A stretch of 64,000 nt of DNA from Streptomyces liliifuscus (GTDB lineage: Bacteria > Actinomycetota > Actinomycetes > Streptomycetales > Streptomycetaceae): positions 6,758,001 to 6,822,000 of the forward strand of contig NZ_CP066831.1 in assembly GCF_016598615.1 (NCBI RefSeq), read 5' to 3'. Positions 26,122 through 33,787 of this stretch are shown here, in pieces. The notes below the pieces were generated by a model. The model worked only from the letters and a program-made list of their open reading frames with translations. It was not told the DNA's origin and did not search any database. The translations under genes were made by a program, and so were the position numbers. The first letter of the stretch is position 1. Each line of letters begins with the position of its first letter.

Positions 26122-26436
26122 ATGACACGGACCTGGGCGCAGCTGAAGCCCGCCGTGCTGCTGCTCGTCCTCCTTCTGCAGGTGGCGCTCCTCGACACCG
26201 GCAGCCTCGCCGGAGCCGTCGCCGTCACGTTCGCGGCGACCGCCGCGGCCGGGTCCGCGCTGGCCGCCTGTTCCCTCATCGCCTCCCGGCTCGCGCCCGC
26301 CGTACCCCGCACACGGGTCCGTACGGCCATGCGCGACCGCGAGAAGCGCACGGCGTTCCTGCCGCAGCGCGACCCCGACGCCCGGGGGCGCAGGCGTCCC
26401 CGAGCACCCGGCCGTTCCCTCCTGACGGCCGCGTAG
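26122..26436 (+). CDS. Small two-helix membrane protein (DUF6412-like) upstream of YidC-like gene
   Basis: A 104-residue protein with two hydrophobic segments at about residues 10-25 and 30-58 and a basic Arg/Pro-rich C-terminal tail (MRDREKRTAFLPQRDPDARGRRR). ATG 26122 follows GAAGGAG at eight bases. Its place 144 bp upstream of the insertase gene on the same strand suggests co-transcription. The tail resembles the basic ends of ribosome-associated insertase partners, but the function is not established. Confidence 0.75.
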   Translation: MTRTWAQLKPAVLLLVLLLQVALLDTGSLAGAVAVTFAATAAAGSALAACSLIASRLAPAVPRTRVRTAMRDREKRTAFLPQRDPDARGRRRPRAPGRSLLTAA

Positions 26437-26580
26437 GGGACCACCGACCACTCTTCGAACGCTCTCGGAGCGTCCGCAGGGGAATTCCGGAGAACCTCAG
26501 CAGACCCCGCGCGGGTCGTCATGCCGACGTACGTCACGTCTCATCTCCTCGGCACGACGAGACCCACGGAGGGCTCATCC

Positions 26581-27381
26581 ATGTCCGGCTTCTCTTCCCT
26601 CTTCTCTTCCTTCATGTCCGCCTTCGCGAGCCTCGTCGAGGGGCTCGCCGAGCTGCTCGAACCGCTCTTCCAGGCCTCCTCGGCGGCCGCCGCGATCGTC
26701 CTGTTCACCGCGCTCGTACGACTCCTCGTGCATCCCCTGTCCCGGGCCTCGGCGCGCGGGCAGCGGGCGCGTGCCGCCCTGCAGCCGCAGATCGCCGCAC
26801 TGCGCAAGAAGCACGGCAAGAACCCCGAGAAGCTGCAGAAGGCGGTGCTGGAACTGCACGCCAAGGAGAAGGTCTCGCCGCTCTCCGGCTGCCTGCCCAG
26901 CCTCTTCCAGCTGCCGGCCTTCTTCCTCCTCTACCACCTGTTCTCGAACTCGCGGATCGGCGGCGAGGCCAACTCCCTGCTCGCCCACCAGCTCTTCGCC
27001 GCACCGCTCGGCGACCGGTGGGCGGACGCCCTCGGCAATGGCGGGGTTCTTGGGGCGCCCGGCCTTGTGTACCTGGCCCTGTTCGTGATCGTCGCGGCCG
27101 TCGCCACCTTCAACTACCGGAGTACGAAGCGGATGATGGCCGCCAGTGCGTCGGTGGCCCCGGTGACCGGCGGCGCCCAGGGTGAGCAGCAGGTGCCCGG
27201 GCTCGGCGCGATCACCAAGGTCATGCCGCTGATGTCCTTCCTCACGCTGTTCACCGTGGCGGTGGTGCCGCTGGCCGCCGCGCTGTACGTGGTGACCAGT
27301 ACGACGTGGAGCGCGGTCGAGCGGGCCGTGCTGTACCGGGACATGCCGGGGGCCGCGCCGGCCGCGGCGGTACTCGGCTGA
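26581..27381 (+). CDS. YidC/Oxa1-family membrane protein insertase
   Basis: A 266-residue membrane protein. YidC-type features are the first core helix (SSAAAAIVLFTALVRLLVHPLSR), the cytoplasmic helical hairpin (QRARAALQPQIAALRKKHGKNPEKLQKAVLELHAKEKVSPLSGCLPSLFQLPAFFLLY), then LFVIVAAVATFNY and VMPLMSFLTLFTVAVVPLAAALYVVTS. The basic residue in the first core helix (Arg in ALVRLL) matches the hydrophilic groove residue. It is shorter than the oriC-linked YidC and has no long C-terminal tail, so it is probably a second, specialised insertase. ATG 26581 follows GGAGGGCTC. Confidence 0.9.
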   Translation: MSGFSSLFSSFMSAFASLVEGLAELLEPLFQASSAAAAIVLFTALVRLLVHPLSRASARGQRARAALQPQIAALRKKHGKNPEKLQKAVLELHAKEKVSPLSGCLPSLFQLPAFFLLYHLFSNSRIGGEANSLLAHQLFAAPLGDRWADALGNGGVLGAPGLVYLALFVIVAAVATFNYRSTKRMMAASASVAPVTGGAQGEQQVPGLGAITKVMPLMSFLTLFTVAVVPLAAALYVVTSTTWSAVERAVLYRDMPGAAPAAAVLG

Positions 27382-27445
27382 CGGGCAGGAGGTCTGACGG
27401 GCAGGAAGCTTGTCGGGCGGGAGGCCTGTCTGGCGGGTGGTTACG

Positions 27446-27479
27446 GTCCAGTCCGTGAACCGGGTATTGCGGACTGGAC
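27446..27479. promoter_or_regulatory. 10-bp inverted repeat before the FAH-family gene
   Basis: GTCCAGTCCG at 27446-27455 and its complement CGGACTGGAC at 27470-27479 flank 14 bases. The dyad is 80 bp before the FAH-family start and 65 bp after the insertase stop. It could be a hairpin ending the insertase transcript or an operator. Degenerate direct repeats of CTGACGGGCAGGAGG occupy the stretch just before it (27379-27437). Confidence 0.5.
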
Positions 27480-27559
27480 GCGGACCTTGGACGATCGACC
27501 AGTCCTCCGATGGCTGCACCCGTCGGACGGGCCGCCCGCGATCAAGGGAGATTGTGATC

Positions 27560-28417
27560 ATGAAGCTGCTGCGAGTCGGTACGTCAGGGGCCGAGCGGCC
27601 CGCGCTCCTCGATGCCGAGGGAGTCCTGCGGGACCTGTCGGGCGTCGTGCCGGACATCGACGGGGCGCTGCTCGCCGACGAAGCGGCGCTCGGCCGGATA
27701 CGTACCGCCGCCGAGGCCGGGGAACTGCCCGTGCTCGACGCGGACGGGTTGCGGGTCGGCCCGCCGGTCGCCCGGATCGGCAAGGTCGTCTGCATCGGCC
27801 TCAACTACCACGACCACGCCAAGGAGACCGGTGCCGAGCCGCCCGCCGAGCCGGTGATCTTCTTCAAGGCTGCGGACACGGTCGTCGGGCCCTACGACAC
27901 CGTGCTCGTGCCGCGCGGCTCGGTGAAGACCGACTGGGAGGTCGAGCTGGCTGTCGTCATCGGGCGTACGGCCCGGTATCTCGGCTCGCACGAGGAGGCG
28001 CTCGCGCATGTCGCCGGATACGCGGTGGCGCACGACGTGTCCGAGCGGGAGTTCCAGATCGAGCGGGGCGGGACCTGGGACAAGGGGAAGAACTGCGAGA
28101 CGTTCAATCCGCTCGGGCCGTGGCTCGTGACGGCGGACGAGGTGCCCGATCCGCAGGGGCTGGGGCTGAAGTTGTGGGTCAACGGGGAGTTGCGGCAGGA
28201 CGGGAGCACGTCCGACCAGATCTTCTCCGTTGCCGAAGTCGTGCGGTATGTGAGTCAGTTCATGACTCTCTATCCCGGGGACGTCATCAATACCGGGACG
28301 CCGGCGGGGGTTGCTCTGGGGATGCCCGAGCCCAAGCCGTTCTTGCGGGCGGGGGATGTCGTGCAGCTGGAGATTGAGGGGCTGGGGCGGCAGCGGCAGG
28401 AATTCAAGCCGGCGTAG
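27560..28417 (+). CDS. Fumarylacetoacetate hydrolase (FAH) family protein
   Basis: A 285-residue cytoplasmic enzyme of the FAH superfamily, which hydrolyses or decarboxylates beta-diketo acids in aromatic or sugar-acid breakdown. Family motifs are GKVVCIGLNYHDHAKETG, EPVIFFKAADTVVGP, the metal-binding DWEVELAVVIG, AHDVSEREFQ, KNCETFNPLGPWLVT and the final GDVINTGTPAGVALG. ATG 27560 begins MKLLRVG, standard for the family. The substrate is not determined; 2,4-diketo-3-deoxy-sugar acids are typical for this subgroup. Downstream lies a repeat array. Confidence 0.9.
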   Translation: MKLLRVGTSGAERPALLDAEGVLRDLSGVVPDIDGALLADEAALGRIRTAAEAGELPVLDADGLRVGPPVARIGKVVCIGLNYHDHAKETGAEPPAEPVIFFKAADTVVGPYDTVLVPRGSVKTDWEVELAVVIGRTARYLGSHEEALAHVAGYAVAHDVSEREFQIERGGTWDKGKNCETFNPLGPWLVTADEVPDPQGLGLKLWVNGELRQDGSTSDQIFSVAEVVRYVSQFMTLYPGDVINTGTPAGVALGMPEPKPFLRAGDVVQLEIEGLGRQRQEFKPA

Positions 28418-28455
28418 GCGTTCCACTGGGGCGCGGGGGACCACGGCGCGTTGTC

Positions 28456-28645
28456 GGGTGCGGGTTCGTTGTGGCTGGTCGCGCAGTTCCCCGCGCCCCT
28501 TGAAGGCGAAAGGATTGCGCAGTTCCCCGCGCCCCCAGAAAATCCAAAAGACTGCGCCGTTCCCCGCGCCCCCGAATAAGCCAAAGACTGCGCCGTTCCC
28601 CGCGCCCCCGAATAAGCCAAAGACTGCGCCGTTCCCCGCGCCCCT
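28456..28645. repeat. 36-bp-periodic array of the GC-rich intergenic repeat
   Basis: Five copies of GCGC(A/C)GTTCCCCGCGCCCC begin at 28481, 28517, 28554, 28590 and 28626, a period of 36-37 bp. The first is preceded by the longer arm GTTCGTTGTGGCTGGTC also seen at 1201. The spacers are related to each other (two are identical: GAATAAGCCAAAGACT), so this is tandem duplication of a unit, not a CRISPR. It fills the gap between convergent genes. Confidence 0.85.
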
Positions 28646-28656
28646 GAAAGCGCTCC

Positions 28657-29133
28657 CTACGCGGTCGTCGAGAAGCGTTCCAGTGCCTCCACCACCATTG
28701 CGTGGTCCTCCAGTTGGGGGAGGCCCGAGACCACGACCGTGCCGATTACGCCTGCGCCTGTCACCGTGATCGGGAAGGCTCCGCCGTGGGCCGCGTACAC
28801 ATCGGGGTCCAGGCGGGAGGAGTCCTCGAACGTCGTGTTCTTGGCTCGGAAGCGGGTGCCGACCAGGAGGGACGAGGCGGCGTAGCGCTCGACGACCCGG
28901 CGCTTGCGGTCGATCCAGGCGTCGTTGTCGGCGGTGGAGCCGGGAAGCGCGGCGTGGAAGAGCTGCTGGCCTCCCCGGCGGATGTCGATCGCGACGGGCG
29001 CGTCGCGCTCGCGGGCCAGTTCGACCAGGAGCGTGCCGAGGGCCCACGCGTCGTCGTACGTGAAGTGAGGGAGCGTCAGACGGAGCTCCTGCTCCTCCAG
29101 TTCGGCGATGGTCGGTGCGGTGGGGGTGCTCAC
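28657..29133 (-). CDS. UPF0303 / heme-degrading-domain protein
   Basis: A 158-residue cytoplasmic protein of the UPF0303 (HbpS/GlcG-related) family. Characteristic stretches are ELARERDAPVAIDIRRGGQQLFHAALPG, ADNDAWIDRKRRVV, the helix YAASSLLVG, and YAAHGGAFPITVTGAGVIGTVVVSGLPQLEDHAMVVEAL. Members are annotated as possible heme-binding or small-molecule-binding proteins without firm biochemistry. GTG 29133 was chosen because it overlaps the oxidoreductase stop by 4 bp (29130-29133), showing translational coupling. Confidence 0.88.
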   Translation of the reverse strand: MSTPTAPTIAELEEQELRLTLPHFTYDDAWALGTLLVELARERDAPVAIDIRRGGQQLFHAALPGSTADNDAWIDRKRRVVERYAASSLLVGTRFRAKNTTFEDSSRLDPDVYAAHGGAFPITVTGAGVIGTVVVSGLPQLEDHAMVVEALERFSTTA

Positions 29134-30251
29134 AGGGTCACCGTCACGTTCTCGCGGGCCGAGCGGCGCGCGCCTTCCAGGACGTCCAGGGCGGCGGCGG
29201 CCTCCAGCGCGGTGACCGGGTTCTCGCCGGTGCCGCTCAGGGCCCCGGCGACGGCCGCGTAGTACGCGGGGTACGCGCCGGGCAGGGTCGGGACCGGGGT
29301 TCCGCCGCTGGTCAGCGGGGACTCTCCGGAGCCGACGCGGCCCCACAGCTCCTCGGGCTCGACGCCCCACTCCTTCTCCTTGCCCACGACCGGGCGCTCG
29401 CCGTCGCGCAGGGCGGCCTCCTGGGGGTCGAGGCCGTACTTCACGTAGCCAGCCTTCGAGCCCAGCGTGCGGAAACGCGGGCCGAGTTGGGCGGTCGTCG
29501 CGGAGACGTAGAGGTGGGAGCGGACGCCGTTCGTGTGCGTGATCGCGATGAACGTGTCGTCGTCGGCCTCCGCACCCGCGCGGCGGACGTCCGACTCCGC
29601 GTACACCGCGGCCGCCGGGCCGAAGAGGACCAGCGCCTGGTCGACCACGTGGCTGCCGAGGTCGAACAGCAGACCTCCGACCTCTGCCGGGTCGCCGGAC
29701 TCGCGCCAGCCGCCCTTGAGTTCGGGGCGCCAGCGCTCGAAGCGGGACTCGAAGCGGTAGACGTCACCGAGGCCGCCCTCGGCGATCAGCTTCCGCAGGG
29801 TCAGGAAGTCGTTGTCCCAGCGGCGGTTCTGGAAGACGGAGAGCAGCAGCCCGCGCTCCTCGGCGAGGGCGGCGAGCTCGCGGGCGTCCGCCGCCGTGCC
29901 CGCGATCGGCTTGTCGACGACGACCGGCAGGCCCGCCTTGAGGGCGGCCGTGGCGATCGGGACGTGCGTCTTGTTGGGGGACGCGATGACGATCAGGTCC
30001 AGCTCGTCGGCGCGCGCCCAGAGCTCGTCGGGGGCCGACGCGATCCGTACGTCCGGGAACTCGTCCCTCGCCTGCTGCTGCCGGTCCGCGTTCGACGTGA
30101 CCACCGTGTCGAGGATGAGTCCCTCGGTCGCGGCGATCAGCGGGGCGTGGAAGACGGAGCCCGCGAGGCCGTAGCCGACGAGGCCCACGCGGAAGGGGCC
30201 CTCGCGGACGGGGCCTTCGCCGACGGGGGTGCCATTGCCTGTACCAGTCAT
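29130..30251 (-). CDS. Gfo/Idh/MocA-family NAD(P)-dependent oxidoreductase
   Basis: A 373-residue sugar or cyclitol dehydrogenase. The N-terminal Rossmann fold shows GLVGYGLAGSVFHAPL, and the catalytic EKP-type motif appears as VVVDKPIAGT. The C-terminal alpha/beta domain includes RFESRFERWRPE and GGLLFDLGSHVVDQAL with the usual GxxxDxxxH arrangement. ATG 30251 is used; GTG 30260 lies just upstream in frame. It is coupled to UPF0303 and divergent from a ROK regulator across a dyad at 30260-30282, which suggests sugar-responsive control. The substrate is unknown. Confidence 0.92.
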   Translation of the reverse strand: MTGTGNGTPVGEGPVREGPFRVGLVGYGLAGSVFHAPLIAATEGLILDTVVTSNADRQQQARDEFPDVRIASAPDELWARADELDLIVIASPNKTHVPIATAALKAGLPVVVDKPIAGTAADARELAALAEERGLLLSVFQNRRWDNDFLTLRKLIAEGGLGDVYRFESRFERWRPELKGGWRESGDPAEVGGLLFDLGSHVVDQALVLFGPAAAVYAESDVRRAGAEADDDTFIAITHTNGVRSHLYVSATTAQLGPRFRTLGSKAGYVKYGLDPQEAALRDGERPVVGKEKEWGVEPEELWGRVGSGESPLTSGGTPVPTLPGAYPAYYAAVAGALSGTGENPVTALEAAAALDVLEGARRSARENVTVTL

Positions 30252-30259
30252 GCCTTCCA

Positions 30260-30282
30260 CTTAAGCAACGCTGTTGCCAAAG
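30260..30282. promoter_or_regulatory. Candidate ROK operator between divergent genes
   Basis: A 23-bp dyad made of half-site CTTNNGCAAC and its complement, separated by the three bases GCT, lies immediately upstream of the oxidoreductase ATG. The regulator's GTG is 87 bp further on. A divergent regulator/target pair with a symmetric site touching the target's start is classic autoregulated repression; binding is inferred. Confidence 0.55.
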
Positions 30283-30369
30283 TGCAAGCGCGGGGGACAA
30301 TGGGGCTGTGGAGCACGCGGTAACTGTGGACCACGCACTACAGGCGCACGCGGCACAGGGAGGATCGGA

Positions 30370-31512
30370 GTGGCTGGTATCGGGGCTGGTTCCGGAGCGG
30401 CCCGGGTGGGCGGCGGGGTGAACCTGCTCGCGCTGCGCAGCCACAACGCCGCGCTGCTGCTCGATCTGCTGCGGCGCGCCGGGCGTACGGGGATGAGCCG
30501 CCTCGAACTCGCGGAACGTACAGGGCTGACGCCTCAGGCCGTCAGCAAGATCACCGCCCGCCTCCGGGAGGACGGGCTGGTGACCGACGCCGGCCGACAG
30601 GCCTCCACGGGTGGCAAGCCACGCACGGTGCTGCGGCTGGTGCCGGAGGCCGGACATGCGGTGGGGCTGCACCTCGACCGGGACGAGCTGCGGGTCGTGC
30701 TCGTCGATCTCACGGGGGCGGTCGTGGGGGAGCGGTGCGCTCCGCTGGATCTGGGGGCCGGGGCGGACGCCGTGCTGGATGTGGTCGTGGCGGAGTTCGG
30801 GGAGGTGGTGGCGGAGCTGGGGCCTGGGGGTGTGTCCGGTGTCGGCGCCGGGTCCACCGTTCTCGGGGTCGGTGTCGCCATGCCCGGGCCCCTCGATCAC
30901 ACGCACGGTGTGCTGCACCGGGTGACCGGGTTTCCCGAGTGGGACGGGTTCCCCCTGCGCGATGCGCTGGCGCGGCGGCTCGGTGTGCCGGTCGTCCTGG
31001 ACAAGGACACGAACGCCGCGGCGCTCGGACTCGCGGTCGGGGGTGAGGCGGGGGCCTTCGCGTATCTGCATCTCGGTACGGGGCTGGGGGCCGGGCTCGT
31101 CCTCGGTGGGGCCGTGCATCGCGGGTCCCGTACCGGGGCGGGTGAGTTCGGGCACCAGGTCATCCAGCTGGACGGGCCGCCCTGCTCCTGCGGCAACCGG
31201 GGGTGCGTCGAGGCGTTGTGCCTCGCGGCGGTGGCCCGGGGGGACGTGGACGAGGCGGCGCGTGTTCTCGGCGAAGGGGCCGCGAACCTTGTGGGGCTGC
31301 TGGACATCGACCTTGTGCTGCTGGGTGGGCGCACGGTTGCCGCGGAGTCCGTGCGGTTCGTGAGGGGGGTCGGGGCGGTGCTCGATGCTCGGGCTCGGCG
31401 GGAGGGGGTGGGGAGTCCTGTGCCCGTACGGGTTGCCTCCGGCGGGGGGCGGGTGGCTGAGGGGGCTGCTCAGTTGTTGTTGGTGCCGTTGTTCGGGCGG
31501 GCGGAAGGGTGA
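30370..31512 (+). CDS. ROK-family transcriptional regulator
   Basis: A 380-residue regulator. The N-terminal winged helix is LLDLLRRAGRTGMSRLELAERTGLTPQAVSKITARLREDGLV. The ROK domain follows, with phosphate-binding motif LGTGLGAGLVLGG, the ExGH signature AGEFGHQVIQ, and the zinc cluster CSCGNRGCVE (three cysteines plus His). GTG 30370 follows AGGGAGG at six bases. The putative sugar-kinase Asp (DKDTNAA) is present, as in many ROK repressors. It probably represses the divergent oxidoreductase/UPF0303 operon in response to a sugar. Confidence 0.93.
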   Translation: MAGIGAGSGAARVGGGVNLLALRSHNAALLLDLLRRAGRTGMSRLELAERTGLTPQAVSKITARLREDGLVTDAGRQASTGGKPRTVLRLVPEAGHAVGLHLDRDELRVVLVDLTGAVVGERCAPLDLGAGADAVLDVVVAEFGEVVAELGPGGVSGVGAGSTVLGVGVAMPGPLDHTHGVLHRVTGFPEWDGFPLRDALARRLGVPVVLDKDTNAAALGLAVGGEAGAFAYLHLGTGLGAGLVLGGAVHRGSRTGAGEFGHQVIQLDGPPCSCGNRGCVEALCLAAVARGDVDEAARVLGEGAANLVGLLDIDLVLLGGRTVAAESVRFVRGVGAVLDARARREGVGSPVPVRVASGGGRVAEGAAQLLLVPLFGRAEG

Positions 31513-31552
31513 GTTTTGGTGCGGGGGCTTTTGGCTTCCGCGGGTTCGGTGT

Positions 31553-31664
31553 CGGGTGCGGGCTCGTTGTGGCTGGTCGCGCAGTTCCTCGCGCCCCTAA
31601 AAGATTGCGCAGTTCCCCGCGCCCCTTGAAAGCGAAAAGACTGCGCCGTTCCCCGCGCCCCTGG
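31553..31664. repeat. Three-copy array of the GC-rich intergenic repeat
   Basis: Copies of GCGC(A/C)GTTCC(C/T)CGCGCCCC begin at 31579, 31607 and 31643; the first is preceded by the longer arm GCGGGCTCGTTGTGGCTGG. The last two are 36 bp apart, as in the array at 28456. It follows the ROK gene stop by 40 bp and runs straight into the CTCAG microsatellite. Confidence 0.85.
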
Positions 31665-31680
31665 GTGGGTTGGTCCCCGG

Positions 31681-31750
31681 CTCAGCTCAGCTCAGCTCAG
31701 CTCAGCTCAGCTCAGCTCAGCTCAGCTCAGCTCAGCTTGGCTTGGCTTGG
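31681..31750. repeat. Pentanucleotide microsatellite (CTCAG)11 then (CTTGG)3
   Basis: Eleven perfect CTCAG units occupy 31681-31735 and are followed by three CTTGG units at 31736-31750. The site lies in the 337-bp gap between the ROK regulator and the LAxTG surface protein, 100-170 bp before the latter's start. It is not in a credible coding frame. Perfect five-base repeats of this length are unusual in high-GC DNA and should vary in copy number. The rest of the gap (31751-31849) shows no other feature. Confidence 0.92.
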
Positions 31751-31849
31751 CTCTCTCTGGACCGATCGGGCGCAATCCCCGCCCCGATCGGACCCCGCCC
31801 AGCGTGCCGGAGTCGGTGCGAGGGTGCGTCGTGGCAGGCTCCCGTGTCC

Positions 31850-32728
31850 ATGCGACTGAGCAAGCCTGTGTGTCTCGCTGTCAGTGCTGCAGCCGCCCTC
31901 GCTCCTGTGCCGGCCGATGCCGCGGTGGGGGTGGAACAACGGCAGGGGCGGCCCACCTGTGCCGAGCCGGGGGGCGGGGAGTTTCCCGTGCGTACGCGGA
32001 TTCATGGTGGGCCCGCCGAGTACGACGCCGGGGGCGGGTTCCGGACCTGGTACATCGATCTCACCAACACCACCGACGCGACCTGCGGGAACATCCACCC
32101 GGTCGTCGTCCTCGTGGACGGGAAGCGGGCGCTGCGGCCGGAGCAGCCGCAGCTCGAGTTCTACGACGGGGAGCGGCCCCGTCCCGTCGGCTTCGAGCGG
32201 ACCGAGCAGGACGAGAACATCGGGGTCCTCGGCTCCCCTGTGAGCCGAGCCGACAGATCCGACGCCGACGGCTCCGAAGGCGACGAGGCTCCCTTCCCCG
32301 GGTTCACCGTGGCGCCCGGTGTGACCCTCTCCGTCAAGGTGCGGCTCGCCGTCACCTCGGACGCCGTGGCCAACGACGTCGTCGCGCACGCCGCCGTCGT
32401 CCAGCGGCGGGGGGACGACGGCGACGACGGCGACTGGGTCGGGCAGTCGAACGACTACCGCTTCCGCATCCTCGGCGAGGGCGAGGGCCGGGGGGAGCGC
32501 GAAGAGGGTGGGACGGGCGAGGTCGGCGGCAAGGACGGTGCCGGGACCACGGGTGACCGGGACCGTGTCGACGCCTCCGGGCGCGTACCGGACGGCATTC
32601 CCTTCGCGGAGGAACTGGCCCGGACGGGGCTGCGCTCGACCCGGGGGATCCTCGCCGCGACCGCCGGCGCGCTCCTGCTCCTCGGCGTGGGACTCGGCGC
32701 GCTGTTCGCGGCCCGCCGCAGACGCTGA
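31850..32728 (+). CDS. LAxTG cell-wall-anchored surface protein (sortase E substrate candidate)
   Basis: A 292-residue exported protein. The signal peptide is about 1-24 (cleavage near ADAAV). The ectodomain (30-200) is immunoglobulin/CARDB-like in pattern (YIDLTNTTDATCGNIHPVVVLVDG), followed by a charged Gly/Glu/Asp-rich stalk and the sorting signal LARTG at 256-260, a hydrophobic helix (ILAATAGALLLLGVGLGALF) and RRRR. LAxTG is the class E sortase motif, and that sortase is encoded at 19466. ATG 31850 precedes a good signal peptide. The ligand or role is unknown. Confidence 0.85.
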   Translation: MRLSKPVCLAVSAAAALAPVPADAAVGVEQRQGRPTCAEPGGGEFPVRTRIHGGPAEYDAGGGFRTWYIDLTNTTDATCGNIHPVVVLVDGKRALRPEQPQLEFYDGERPRPVGFERTEQDENIGVLGSPVSRADRSDADGSEGDEAPFPGFTVAPGVTLSVKVRLAVTSDAVANDVVAHAAVVQRRGDDGDDGDWVGQSNDYRFRILGEGEGRGEREEGGTGEVGGKDGAGTTGDRDRVDASGRVPDGIPFAEELARTGLRSTRGILAATAGALLLLGVGLGALFAARRRR

Positions 32729-32889
32729 GGGCATCGCGGGATTCTCCGCCCGGGCCACTGCCGCCCCCCTCCACCAAGATCGGGCGGATGGCTAGTCTGG
32801 AGGCGTCGGCACACAGCTGTGACGGCGTCCCCCACACCCGCGGCAGACCCGCACGGCTCACGCAGCACGCGTACGGCAGGAGACGGCAC

Positions 32890-33669
32890 ATGGCAGAGCG
32901 CAAGCCCATCGAATCGTGGCTCACGGACATGGACGGGGTGCTGATCCACGAGGGCGTGCCGATCCCCGGCGCCGACGCCTTCATAAAGAAGCTCAGGGAG
33001 TCCGGGAAGCCCTTCCTGGTGCTCACCAACAACTCCATCTACACGGCCCGCGATCTGCACGCCCGGCTGCGGCGGATGGGACTGGACGTGCCCGTCGAGA
33101 ACATCTGGACGTCCGCCCTCGCCACCGCCCAGTTCCTGGAGGACCAGCGCCCCGAGGGCTCCGCGTACGTCATCGGCGAGGCGGGTCTGACCACCGCGCT
33201 GCACGACATCGGGTACGTGCTGACCGACCACGACCCCGACTACGTGGTCCTCGGCGAGACCCGTACGTACTCCTTCGAGGCCATGACCAAGGCCGTGCGG
33301 CTGATCAACGACGGCGCCCGGTTCATCGCCACGAACCCCGACGAGACCGGCCCGTCCGCCGAGGGCGCGCTGCCCGCCACCGGAGCCGTGGCCGCGCTGA
33401 TCACCAAGGCGACCGGCAAGAAGCCGTACTTCGCGGGCAAGCCGAACCCGCTGATGATGCGTACGGGGCTCAACACCATCGGGGCGCACTCCGAGACCAG
33501 CGCCATGATCGGCGACCGGATGGACACGGACGTCCTGGCCGGCCTGGAGGCGGGTATGGAGACCTTCCTCGTCCTCACCGGTCTCACCACGGCCGCGGAG
33601 ATCGAGAAGTACCCCTACCGCCCGTCCACGATCGTCGACTCCATCGCGGACCTCGTCGACCGCGTCTGA
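32890..33669 (+). CDS. HAD-superfamily IIA hydrolase (NagD-like phosphatase)
   Basis: A 259-residue cytoplasmic phosphatase. HAD motif I is WLTDMDGVLIHEG with nucleophile Asp and acid/base Asp, motif II is LVLTNNS, motif III involves the Lys of FAGKPNP, and motif IV is MIGDRMDTDVLAGLEAGMETFLVLTG. The cap is type C2a, as in NagD and p-nitrophenylphosphatases. ATG 32890 follows AGGAGACGG. Substrates of such enzymes are nucleotides or sugar phosphates; none is indicated here. It lies between surface-protein genes but has no clear link to them. Confidence 0.93.
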   Translation: MAERKPIESWLTDMDGVLIHEGVPIPGADAFIKKLRESGKPFLVLTNNSIYTARDLHARLRRMGLDVPVENIWTSALATAQFLEDQRPEGSAYVIGEAGLTTALHDIGYVLTDHDPDYVVLGETRTYSFEAMTKAVRLINDGARFIATNPDETGPSAEGALPATGAVAALITKATGKKPYFAGKPNPLMMRTGLNTIGAHSETSAMIGDRMDTDVLAGLEAGMETFLVLTGLTTAAEIEKYPYRPSTIVDSIADLVDRV

Positions 33670-33764
33670 GCCACCCGTACGGGACCGGCACCCGTGTGGG
33701 GGCGCCACCCGTACGGAGCAGCGGCCCCCCTCCCCGGATGCGGCCCCGTGCCCCGAGGAGGACG

Positions 33765-33780
33765 CTCCAGATATCTGGAG
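33765..33780. promoter_or_regulatory. Perfect 16-bp palindrome overlapping the ribosome-binding site
   Basis: CTCCAGATATCTGGAG is fully symmetric and its right half contains the GGAGG of the gene starting at 33788. It could be an operator or, in RNA, a structure that hides the ribosome-binding site. It stands just before the two-gene unit with sortase F. Confidence 0.55.
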
Positions 33781-33787
33781 GTTCACG

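Noticed and set aside
28456..28645. Regular 36-bp spacing that looks like a CRISPR array
   Set aside because: Spacers are related or identical, repeats vary, there are no cas genes, and the core is shared with single copies elsewhere.
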